Shown: positions 7,501 through 14,230 of the stretch, piece by piece
Layout of the letters: every line of letters begins with the position of its first letter
Numbering within the stretch: the first letter of the stretch is position 1
DNA from: Actinomycetota bacterium
GTDB lineage: Bacteria > Actinomycetota > Actinomycetes > S36-B12 > UBA5976
Assembly: GCA_016870945.1 (NCBI GenBank)
Contig: VGAH01000014.1
Span: forward strand, 1 to 16,626
Direction of reading: 5' to 3'
DNA: 16,626 bases
Notes under the pieces: model-generated
Database searches by the model: none
What the model saw: only the letters and a program-made list of their open reading frames with translations
Told to the model about the DNA's origin: nothing
Made by a program: the position numbers and the translations under genes

Positions 7501-7574
7501 CGCGGGGTGGAGCAGTTCGGTAGCTCGCTGGGCTCATAACCCAGAGGTCGCAGGTTCAAATCCTGCCCCCGCTA
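7501..7574 (+). tRNA. Initiator tRNA-fMet (anticodon CAT)
   Basis: All four arms fold. The acceptor is 7501-7507 with 7567-7573, the anticodon stem is CTGGG/CCCAG around loop CTCATAA (anticodon 7535-7537), and the T arm is GCAGG-TTCAAAT-CCTGC. Three consecutive G-C pairs in the anticodon stem and an unpaired C1-T72 at the acceptor end are initiator hallmarks. The 3' CCA is not encoded; CTG follows discriminator A7574. The gene lies 14 nt after UPF0182 and 5 nt before the P450 start, with no terminator visible on either side. Confidence 0.97.
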
Positions 7575-7579
7575 CTGAA

Positions 7580-8995
7580 GTGAACAACCGCACGGTTGGG
7601 CGCGTAGTAATCAACGCACCAGGCCCGACTACCCCTCAGATGTTTCGCGACCTGATTCGCGTCAGAAAAGCACCCGCAGAGTTCTTAGTCGAGACGCGCC
7701 AGAAGTACGGCGACATCGTGCAGTTCCCGGTGCCCACCGTGCCCGTTTACTACATCTCGCACCCTGACGATGTAGACCACGTTCTTCGCGTGAATGCTCG
7801 CAATTACGGCAAGCGCACGATTCAATACCAAAACCTGGCCTTAGTAACGGGTGATGGCCTGTTAGCCGTAGATACCCCAGGTTGGCGTCGTCAACGGCGG
7901 CTGGTGCAACCGGCGTTTCATCACGAGGCAATTGCGCGGGTGGGCACTGACACAGCCGTAGTTACCGACCGACTCTTGGCCGAGTGGCAGCAATTGCCAA
8001 ATGGTTCTGTCATCGACGCAGACGACGTGATGATGCACGCAGGTCTCGAAGTGGTTTCGCGCTCGTTGTTTGGAACCGACTTAGCCGGTGACGTAGAAGC
8101 TACGGCTCAAGCCACCCTGGATGCTCTTGATGTGGTGGTCGCGCGCGCTCGAACGCCAATTGCACCGCCGCCCTGGGTGCCAAGCCCCCTAAATCGCAAG
8201 ATGTCAAAAGCTCTGGCACAACTTGATTCAGCGGTCGGGCGGATCTTGGCTGAACGAAAAGGCACAGCGGGTGTCGATCGCGACCCTGACATGTTGGATC
8301 TGCTCATTGCAGCCAATGCGCCCGCAGATGACGCGGAATCAAACGCATCAAACGGCGCATCAAATGGCGCAAATGGGCCGGATCACTTCAGCGACCAAGA
8401 ATTACGCGATCAGATAGTCACCTTCTTAGTCGCCGGACACGAGACTGTCGCGAGCTCACTCACCTGGACGTGGTGGCTGATTGCCTCGCACCCCCACGTA
8501 CAACAAAAGATTCAATCCGAGGTTGACGAAAAACTAGGTGGACGGGTGCCGACGGTTCCTGACGCGCGCGAGCTCACGTATTTGCAGGCTGTGGTTGACG
8601 AAGCTCTCAGGTTGTACCCGCCAGGGTGGGTTATCTCGAGACGATCTGATGAACCCGATGTCTTAAGCGGTGTAGAAATACCTGGCGCCTCGGTTGTCAT
8701 CATCTCGCCTTGGGCTACACATCGTCACCCAGCCGCATGGCATGACGCGAGCACGTTTGATCCGACCAGATTCTTGCCCGACGCGCCCGCACCCAAGCGG
8801 GGTGCTTATATTCCATTTGGGCTAGGCCCGAGACTTTGCATAGGCAAAGACTTTGCACTCTTAGAAAGCGTTTTACTGATAGCACGCGTAATGCAGTTTT
8901 ATTCGGTTACCACTGCTGGCGCACCACCGACAACTAGGGCGTTGGTAATGGCAAGACCAGCAGGGGGGTTACCCATTCGGCTTAATCGCCGATAA
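7580..8995 (+). CDS. Cytochrome P450 monooxygenase
   Basis: The protein has 471 residues with all P450 landmarks: WRRQRR in the C-helix (102-107), oxygen-activation motif AGHET (285-289), ExxR as EALR (341-344), a FDPTRFLP meander block (393-400), and the haem-ligand loop PFGLGPRLCIG (412-422) with Cys420. No N-terminal membrane anchor is seen, so it should be soluble and need separate electron donors; none is encoded here. GTG 7580 is kept because residues 11-19 include the Pro-rich INAPGP block common at P450 N-termini; ATG 7640 is the alternative. The leader after the tRNA is only 5 nt and lacks a Shine-Dalgarno. The substrate cannot be predicted. The gene overlaps the convergent phosphatase gene by 14 bp. 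Confidence 0.95.
   Translation: MNNRTVGRVVINAPGPTTPQMFRDLIRVRKAPAEFLVETRQKYGDIVQFPVPTVPVYYISHPDDVDHVLRVNARNYGKRTIQYQNLALVTGDGLLAVDTPGWRRQRRLVQPAFHHEAIARVGTDTAVVTDRLLAEWQQLPNGSVIDADDVMMHAGLEVVSRSLFGTDLAGDVEATAQATLDALDVVVARARTPIAPPPWVPSPLNRKMSKALAQLDSAVGRILAERKGTAGVDRDPDMLDLLIAANAPADDAESNASNGASNGANGPDHFSDQELRDQIVTFLVAGHETVASSLTWTWWLIASHPHVQQKIQSEVDEKLGGRVPTVPDARELTYLQAVVDEALRLYPPGWVISRRSDEPDVLSGVEIPGASVVIISPWATHRHPAAWHDASTFDPTRFLPDAPAPKRGAYIPFGLGPRLCIGKDFALLESVLLIARVMQFYSVTTAGAPPTTRALVMARPAGGLPIRLNRR
8339..8377 (+). repeat. Short Asn/Gly/Ala/Ser-coding tandem repeat inside the P450 gene
   Basis: Two 12-bp units differing at one base (8348-8359 and 8360-8371), flanked by partial copies, encode a NASNGASNGANG stretch (residues 255-266) just before the I-helix. 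The reading frame is kept. It looks like a slippage-expanded surface loop. Confidence 0.75.
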
Positions 8996-9818
8996 TCGAG
9001 AGCACCTCTGTATGTAACGCGCCGTTGCTCGCTACTGCGGAACTTTGTGCAGGGCCTGCGACCCCGTCCAACCCAGTAAAACGCCCGCCTGCTTCGCTAA
9101 CTAACGCAGATACGGCGGCGAGATCCCACAGCGCAACTGACGGTTCTGTTGAGACATCAATTACCCCCTCGGCAACCATGCAATGACTCCAAAAATCGCC
9201 GTAGCCACGGGTTCGCCAAACAACCTCTACTAGTTTCAAGAACTCCGAAAGTCGCCCGGCTTCTTGCCACCCCATCAAATTCGAATATGAAAGTGATGCA
9301 TCGGGCAGTTTGTTTACGGCAGACACCGCAATGCGCTTGCCTTGCTCACCCCCTGCACTATTTGGGCCGAGCCACGCGCCCCCGCCCATAGCTGACCACC
9401 ATCGCCTGCCTAAAGCAGGGGCTGAAATCATTCCCAGCACCATGTCGCCTCGGTCTGGCGCAGAGTTTGCAATTCTGAGGCCGATCAGTGTCGCCCAAAC
9501 CGGTACACCGCGTACGAAATTTTTCGTACCGTCTATCGGATCAATGATCCATTCGCGAATCGAAGTACCAGATGAACCAAATTCTTCTCCGATAATCGAA
9601 TCAGTAGCGTCGTTGCGCTCGATGCGCTTGCGGACGACTTCTTCAACCATTTTGTCTGCGTCACTTACTGGGGTCATGTCAGGTTTGCTTGTGACAACCA
9701 AGTCGCTGGCACCAAATCGCCGCATGCTGACGTCGTCGGCAGCGTCGGCTAATTGGTGCGCGAGCACTAAGTCAGCGGCAAGTTCGGCTTTCAGGCTGGC
9801 GTCATGAAGAACTGGCAT
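8982..9818 (-). CDS. hisN: Inositol-monophosphatase-family phosphatase, probable histidinol-phosphatase
   Basis: The protein has 278 residues from ATG 9818. The metal-binding motifs of the IMPase superfamily are complete: GEE (77-79), DPIDGT (93-98) and WD (231-232) followed by an EAGG block (242-245). The region around DPIDGTKNFVRGVPVWATLI matches the HisN type, which dephosphorylates histidinol phosphate in histidine synthesis; other IMPase substrates remain possible because no his genes are nearby. The frame is open back to 9926, but that extension would overlap the divergent DUF2231 gene and lacks family features, so ATG 9818, which gives a typical family length, is chosen. The gene ends 14 bp inside the 3' end of the P450 gene. 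Confidence 0.85.
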   Translation of the reverse strand: MPVLHDASLKAELAADLVLAHQLADAADDVSMRRFGASDLVVTSKPDMTPVSDADKMVEEVVRKRIERNDATDSIIGEEFGSSGTSIREWIIDPIDGTKNFVRGVPVWATLIGLRIANSAPDRGDMVLGMISAPALGRRWWSAMGGGAWLGPNSAGGEQGKRIAVSAVNKLPDASLSYSNLMGWQEAGRLSEFLKLVEVVWRTRGYGDFWSHCMVAEGVIDVSTEPSVALWDLAAVSALVSEAGGRFTGLDGVAGPAQSSAVASNGALHTEVLSIIGD

Positions 9819-9860
9819 CTGTCGCGACGCTAGTGCATCGAAGTCAACTAGATTAAGAGT

Positions 9861-10331
9861 GTGCTTGGCGACGAAGGCTGGAATTTCGACGTTTTCGGGC
9901 TTCCCGCGCACCCGTTCATCGTGCATGCGCCGGCGGTTTTGATCCCGCTGACCGCTCTTTTGGCCGTCATCATGGTTGCCAATCGAAAGCTTTCGTATCG
10001 GTTTGGGCCACTTATTTTGGTTATCGCTGGCTTGGCTGCGGTATCAGCTTTTGCTGCGTCTCAAACAGGTGAGGCTTTACAAGACCAGTTGGGCTATGAA
10101 GTGGTCGAGCACGCTGGGTTCGGCGAAAGAGTTTGGTGGTTTTCAGGTGCAACGTTTTTGACACTTCTTGGTTTGTGGCTGATAGATCGAAGTAGTCGCA
10201 GGTCACGCCGATTCGATGGCAATTTGCTTGCGATAGGGGCCGTAGTTTTTGCTGTGCTGGCTACCTTTTGGGCGATTCGAGCAGGTCACACAGGTGCTGA
10301 ATTAGTTTGGAGCAGCCGGCTACCCACGTAA
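9861..10331 (+). CDS. DUF2231-type four-helix membrane protein
   Basis: The protein has 156 residues with four predicted membrane helices (about 20-40, 48-66, 92-110, 124-146). The opening block FGLPAHPFIVHAPAVLIPL has two histidines facing the start of helix 1, as in DUF2231 proteins, and a further HTG lies near the C-terminus. Members are integral membrane proteins of unknown function, sometimes near redox or cytochrome genes. GTG 9861 is used, with AAGAG just upstream. The gene is divergent from the HisN-type gene across 42 bp and convergent with rsgA, ending 20 bp before it. Confidence 0.75.
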   Translation: MLGDEGWNFDVFGLPAHPFIVHAPAVLIPLTALLAVIMVANRKLSYRFGPLILVIAGLAAVSAFAASQTGEALQDQLGYEVVEHAGFGERVWWFSGATFLTLLGLWLIDRSSRRSRRFDGNLLAIGAVVFAVLATFWAIRAGHTGAELVWSSRLPT

Positions 10332-10336
10332 AGCCT

Positions 10337-10366
10337 CTAGTAGTTCCGCTGCTAGTAGTTCCGCAG
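10337..10366. repeat. 15-bp tandem duplication covering the rsgA stop codon
   Basis: CTAGTAGTTCCGCTG (10337-10351) and CTAGTAGTTCCGCAG (10352-10366) are adjacent copies differing at one base. On the minus strand each copy reads R-N-Y-stop, so the rsgA stop is followed in frame by a second identical ending. The gene product is not changed by the second copy. Confidence 0.85.
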
Positions 10367-11269
10367 CGCTGGTAGGTCTTGAACCAATTTAAGTAATTCT
10401 TGAAACTTCTCAGAATCAGTGTTCAATCTATTGCGGGCTTTGGTTTCGAATTCTTTGACAGTTATATGAGCTAGTCCAAATGTTCGAAGCCCTGGGGTAT
10501 CAATCAAAAGCCCCCCAGAAGGTAGGGCGAACGCAACCACTGAGCTCGAGGTATGTCGCCCGAATGATGTAGCTGAACTTACGTGCCCAGTCTCTCGACC
10601 AGCAGCTGGCACCAATGCGTTGACCAAGCTCGATTTACCAACGCCCGATTCACCGATTAGAACCGTTGTCTGATCTGTTAGGCGCTTTGCTACGTTGTCG
10701 ACATTCTGCCCTTTTACCGTCGTAAGCACCTCTACCCCTAGGGCCTCGAAATAGTCTCGAAGATTGTTTGGTGCAGCCAAATCGCACTTAGTGGCAATTA
10801 CCAGCGGGGTTAACTTTGCATCGATTGCCGCGATGATTGCCCTTTCGCCTAATCCAAAATTTGGCTCAGGTGAGGTCGTGGCAATGACGGCAGCAAGTTG
10901 CGTCGCATTGGCGACTATCGGCTTTTCGCGTGTATTTGAATCGTCTGCACTTCGTCTAAGCACGGTATTTCTTGGTTGCACGGCGATTATTCGCCCTGCA
11001 TCTTTGCTGGTTGGAATCACTTTGACGTTGTCCCCGACGATCACGCCTTTGCGACCAATTTGTCGGGCCTTGATTGCAGAAATTCGAGTCTGTGATCTAG
11101 TCGGGTCGAGCAGTAACAATTCGAATCTGCCACGATCAACGGTGGTGACCATCGCCGGGTAGGCGTTCGCGTGCGCTGGTTGATTCTTGCTGCGTCTGCC
11201 CCCGTCCTGCAATTGCCTTGTCGGTATGTGGTCTTCTTCTTCTAAAGAGACCCGCCGACGTGAGACCAC
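10352..11269 (-). CDS. rsgA: RsgA, circularly permuted GTPase for 30S ribosome maturation, zinc knuckle apparently missing
   Basis: The protein has about 305 residues from GTG 11269, whose first base is also the last base position of the aroA stop (overlap TAGTG). An N-terminal OB-like region (about 35-105, with VTTVDRGRF) precedes a permuted GTPase core in the order G4 TKCDL (160-164), G1 GESGVGKSS (206-214), G2 region SFGRHTS (235-241) and G3 DTPG (257-260). RsgA proteins normally continue with a C-terminal zinc-binding cluster of three Cys and one His. Here only about 45 residues follow G3 and they contain no cysteine, although the end (EKFQELLKLVQDL) resembles the usual last helix. An in-frame start at 11302 exists but lies inside aroA and adds nothing family-like. 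RsgA assists late 30S assembly in the cytoplasm. Confidence 0.9.
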   Translation of the reverse strand: MVSRRRVSLEEEDHIPTRQLQDGGRRSKNQPAHANAYPAMVTTVDRGRFELLLLDPTRSQTRISAIKARQIGRKGVIVGDNVKVIPTSKDAGRIIAVQPRNTVLRRSADDSNTREKPIVANATQLAAVIATTSPEPNFGLGERAIIAAIDAKLTPLVIATKCDLAAPNNLRDYFEALGVEVLTTVKGQNVDNVAKRLTDQTTVLIGESGVGKSSLVNALVPAAGRETGHVSSATSFGRHTSSSVVAFALPSGGLLIDTPGLRTFGLAHITVKEFETKARNRLNTDSEKFQELLKLVQDLPALRNY

Positions 11270-12600
11270 TAAGTAGAGGGCCTCACGAGCATTTCTTGCC
11301 ACAAGAGTGGAAAGTTCGCCATCGTTTTGGTTGTCGCGCCAATGTCGTCAATCTCGATGCCTTCGATCACTAAACCGATTAGGGCCCCAGCAGTTGCTAG
11401 GCGGTGGTCTTCGTAGCTTTGCCATGTCTTAGCTGAAGAATTACGGTCAGTCGATTGTGGGTTTATGTGTAGTGAGTCAGAATCTGCGTGACACTCAATA
11501 CCCACGGCTGCCAAATTCTCAGTGAGTGCGGCTAAGCGATCTGATTCGTGGCCTCGTAGGTGTTCGATGTTTCTAAGCACTGAAGGCTCACTCGCCAGCG
11601 CACAAATGGCCGCGACAACCGGGGTTAGTTCGCCGTAATCGCCTAGGTCGACGTCTATACCCCGCAAGCGATTCGGGCCCGTTACTTGTAGGCCAACTGG
11701 TGTGAACTTCCAAGATCCGCCCCAAAGATCTATTAGCTGTCTTAGGTAATCACCAGCTTGGGTGGTTTGCGCCGGCCAGTTCTTGATTGCAACTTCGCCT
11801 TGTGTGACTAATGCGGCGCCAATAAATGGCGCAGCGTTAGACAGATCAGGCTCGATTTGCCATTGGCGTGCATTGATTTGACTTTTGCCGATTTGCCAAA
11901 CCGTTTGGCCCAGTTCGTTGATCGTTTCGTTGACGGCAACCCCACAGTCTTGAAGCATCGCAATCGACATATCGATGTGCGGGCGGCTCGGTAATTTCGG
12001 GCCGACGTCGGTCAAGGCAAGCCCGTTGGTAAATCTTGGCGCTGCGAGTAGTAGGGCACTAACGAATTGACTCGAGGACGAAGCGTCTAATGAGGTGTTA
12101 CCACCAGCGATTTCACCGGTGGCCTTGATGGTGATTGGCAGCGAGTCACGGTGAGCATGGATGTCAACACCGATCTCTCGCAAGCTCTCGATTAATGGCG
12201 CGATTGGTCTTTGTTTAGCTCGTTCGTCGCCGTAGATGGTCACTTCACCGCGAGTAAGAGCAGCCACGGGCAATATGAATCGCATGACCGTGCCGGCTAG
12301 GCCAGCATCAATTGCTATCGAAGAGGTTTTAATTGCTGAGGCGTTAATTGGGGTGATTCGCCAGAGAGCGTCGTTACCGGCACTGACACGTGCGCCAAGG
12401 GCGGTTAGAGCGTCTCGCATGAGTTGGGTATCGCGAGCTATTAGCGGGTTTGCAATTGTGCTTTCACCGGTGGCTAGCGCGCCTAACACAAGCGCGCGGT
12501 TGGTCTGCGATTTCGATCCGGGTAGTTCAACCGTGGCTTTCACCGGGGTCTTTACAGACGGTGCGACCCAAGGTTTCGAAGAATGCTGCCCTAGTATCAC
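11269..12600 (-). CDS. aroA: 3-phosphoshikimate 1-carboxyvinyltransferase (EPSP synthase)
   Basis: The protein has 443 residues. The substrate-binding motifs are present in order: PGSKSQTNR (27-35), LAGTVMRF (101-108), the RP pair in KQRPIAPL (129-136), SSQF (176-179), GHESDRLAAL (350-359), DHRLAT (398-403) and the C-terminal TTKTMANF (423-430). The enzyme transfers enolpyruvate from PEP to shikimate 3-phosphate in the shikimate pathway, in the cytoplasm. GTG 12600 is used; the first ~15 residues are variable in the family and the start is not certain. The gene is divergent from the SRAP gene across 36 bp and overlaps the rsgA start, so the two are probably translationally coupled. The aroA-rsgA pairing is common in actinobacteria. 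Confidence 0.96.
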   Translation of the reverse strand: MILGQHSSKPWVAPSVKTPVKATVELPGSKSQTNRALVLGALATGESTIANPLIARDTQLMRDALTALGARVSAGNDALWRITPINASAIKTSSIAIDAGLAGTVMRFILPVAALTRGEVTIYGDERAKQRPIAPLIESLREIGVDIHAHRDSLPITIKATGEIAGGNTSLDASSSSQFVSALLLAAPRFTNGLALTDVGPKLPSRPHIDMSIAMLQDCGVAVNETINELGQTVWQIGKSQINARQWQIEPDLSNAAPFIGAALVTQGEVAIKNWPAQTTQAGDYLRQLIDLWGGSWKFTPVGLQVTGPNRLRGIDVDLGDYGELTPVVAAICALASEPSVLRNIEHLRGHESDRLAALTENLAAVGIECHADSDSLHINPQSTDRNSSAKTWQSYEDHRLATAGALIGLVIEGIEIDDIGATTKTMANFPLLWQEMLVRPST

Positions 12601-12636
12601 TCGGCTAGTTTGCTATGTCCGTGCGAGTATGCGACG

Positions 12637-13335
12637 GTGTGTGGTCGCTTTGTTGCGAAGAACAATCGCGAGCTGATTCAAGAGTATTTCTCGCTTACGC
12701 AACCTATTGCACCCCCTTTCTTATCACCTGATTTCAATGTGGCTCCCAGTCGAAGTGCTTACATCATTACCGGGGGTGATGGCCCCAACGTCGAGGTTAT
12801 GCGCTGGGGGCTCGTTCCAAGTTGGGCGAAAGACGCAACAATCGGCAACCGTTTGATAAATGCGCGCCTAGAGACTGTTGCTGAGAAACCATCATTTAGG
12901 GCGAGTTTTAAGAAACGTCGGTGCCTGGTAGCCGCCGACGGTTTCTACGAGTGGCAAGAGCAACCTGAGGGGCCTAAGCAGCCTTTCTATTTGCACCCTG
13001 CCGAACAGCCGCTGCTCGCCATGGCAGGAATATTCGAGTTGCCTCATGAGCCGAGTGCGGACGGGGCGTTTACTGACGACGAGCCCCTGACGTTTTGTAT
13101 CTTGACTACCGAAGCAAGTGCGAACATCGCCAATATTCACCATCGAATGCCTGTAGTTGTGCCGAATAAGAATTGGCAGGCTTGGTTAGACCCGAATGTG
13201 CAAGATGCCGACGAGGTAATCGCTCTTGTCCCTGCACCGCCCACGGGTTTCATCACTGCTCACCCAGTGTCGCGTGATGTCAATAACGTTCGAAATAACT
13301 CGTCAGAACTGCTTACAGAAGTTAGTTTGTCTTAG
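12637..13335 (+). CDS. SRAP/YedK-family abasic-site DNA-protein crosslink protein
   Basis: The protein has 232 residues. The start is fixed by function: GTG 12637 gives M-C-G-R-F, so that after Met removal Cys2 becomes the N-terminal nucleophile that crosslinks abasic sites in single-stranded DNA. An upstream in-frame TTG at 12610 would bury this Cys and is rejected. Other active-site residues are visible: Asn75 in NARLE, Glu105 in DGFYEW and His168 in HHRMP. NVAPSR (34-39) and MRWGLVPSW (55-63) are further family blocks. The protein shields abasic sites from error-prone repair and can reverse its crosslink. It is divergent from aroA, and its stop codon directly abuts the GTG of the sigma factor gene. 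Confidence 0.95.
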   Translation: MCGRFVAKNNRELIQEYFSLTQPIAPPFLSPDFNVAPSRSAYIITGGDGPNVEVMRWGLVPSWAKDATIGNRLINARLETVAEKPSFRASFKKRRCLVAADGFYEWQEQPEGPKQPFYLHPAEQPLLAMAGIFELPHEPSADGAFTDDEPLTFCILTTEASANIANIHHRMPVVVPNKNWQAWLDPNVQDADEVIALVPAPPTGFITAHPVSRDVNNVRNNSSELLTEVSLS

Positions 13336-13932
13336 GTGAGTGATTCACTTGAAGAAGCTGAGCTCGCATCGCGGTTCGAGGCCGATGCCATGGTCTATCT
13401 CGATCAGCTTTACGGGGCTGCCTTGCGCTTGACCAAGAACCCAACTGAGGCTGAGGATCTCGTCCAAGATACCTACTTAAAGGCCTTTGCCTCGTTTCAT
13501 CAGTTCCAGGCGGGAACAAATTTGAGGGCTTGGTTGTTTCGAATATTGACGAACACCTTCATCACGGCTTACCGAAAGAAGAAGCGAGATCCTTACAAAG
13601 GGGGGTCAGATGAGCTCGAAGACTGGCAGCTCACTCGAGCCTCTACGGATGCAACCGAGGGCTTGCGTTCGGCCGAGGTCGAAGCGCTTGCTGCCATCAC
13701 CGATAGCGAGGTGGTTGACGCGATGACTTCATTGCCTGAGGAGTTTCGCTTGGCTGTGTATCTGTCAGACGTTGAGGGCTTTGCCTACAAAGAAATCGCA
13801 GAAATCATGGACACACCCGTAGGCACCGTGATGTCGCGTTTGCATCGTGGCAGAAAACTATTGCGTGAGAAGTTGGCCGACTACGCGGCCGAGCGTGGGT
13901 TTGCTGGCGCAGCACAGGGGGTGAGCGCATGA
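13336..13932 (+). CDS. sigR: ECF sigma factor of the SigR/SigH (thiol-oxidative stress) type
   Basis: The protein has 198 residues. Sigma region 2 (about 18-85) includes DQLYGAALRLTKNP, AEDLVQDTYLKAF and NLRAWLFRILTNTFI; region 4 (about 125-180) includes LPEEFRLAVYLSDVEGFAYKE followed by PVGTVMSRLHRGRK. These blocks are near-diagnostic of SigR (Streptomyces) and SigH (mycobacteria), which drive thioredoxin, mycothiol and proteolysis genes after disulfide or heat stress, recognising GGAAT/GTT promoters. GTG 13336 follows the SRAP stop with no gap. The next gene overlaps by ATGA, as rsrA normally does, but lacks the zinc anti-sigma motif (see next entry). I found no obvious SigR-type promoter upstream, so autoregulation is not shown. 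Confidence 0.93.
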   Translation: MSDSLEEAELASRFEADAMVYLDQLYGAALRLTKNPTEAEDLVQDTYLKAFASFHQFQAGTNLRAWLFRILTNTFITAYRKKKRDPYKGGSDELEDWQLTRASTDATEGLRSAEVEALAAITDSEVVDAMTSLPEEFRLAVYLSDVEGFAYKEIAEIMDTPVGTVMSRLHRGRKLLREKLADYAAERGFAGAAQGVSA

Positions 13933-14222
13933 GCAATCAAGAAATCGTGGTTTTCGAATTAGATGAGCGCCTACGTGAGCGTTTGATTGCTGCTTGTCGC
14001 GCCTTGGGGGTTACACCACCTGAATTGCGCGAACGAGTCGTTCGGCGACTGCGCCAGGTTCGAGTGAGTCGCACTTACACTAAGGTCACTCGTTTTGTAA
14101 GTGACCAACATGGGGTAGTAATCGAACAAGTGAGCTCTTACACCGAAGTACGTAGCTTCATAGAAATCCCCGAATTCAAGATGCTCCCCCCGGGCTCAGA
14201 GGCCACTGAGGGGTCGAAGTAG
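13929..14222 (+). CDS. 97-residue protein in the rsrA position; probable degenerate or reduced RsrA-like protein
   Basis: ATG 13929 overlaps the sigma-factor stop (ATGA), the arrangement normally used by the anti-sigma factor RsrA. The protein has one cysteine (Cys23) and no HxxxCxxC zinc motif. Residues 19-41 (Leu19, Cys23, Pro30, Leu33, Arg34, Val37, Arg40, Leu41) line up without gaps with my memory of the C-terminal part of Streptomyces RsrA, Cys23 falling on the first of its paired cysteines. Residues 48-81 are rich in beta-prone Thr, Val and Tyr and would extend past the usual RsrA end. I infer an RsrA relative that has lost the N-terminal redox zinc domain; an unrelated regulator is possible. 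Whether it binds SigR is unknown. It ends 8 bp before the convergent IlvG-like gene. Confidence 0.6.
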   Translation: MSNQEIVVFELDERLRERLIAACRALGVTPPELRERVVRRLRQVRVSRTYTKVTRFVSDQHGVVIEQVSSYTEVRSFIEIPEFKMLPPGSEATEGSK

Positions 14223-14230
14223 TTCGGTAG

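Noticed and set aside
7501..8995. Integrated mobile element using the tRNA-fMet 3' end as attachment site
   Set aside because: No integrase, no direct repeat of the tRNA 3' end seen downstream, and the following genes are core functions.
9819..9926. N-terminal extension of the HisN-type protein to 314 residues
   Set aside because: It would overlap the first 22 codons of the divergent DUF2231 gene and has no family similarity; ATG 9818 gives a normal length.
11270..11302. Longer RsgA starting inside aroA
   Set aside because: GTG 11269 overlaps the aroA stop in a typical coupling arrangement and the extra 11 residues are not family-like.
12610..12636. Upstream TTG start for the SRAP protein
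   Set aside because: The catalytic Cys must be residue 2, which only GTG 12637 provides.
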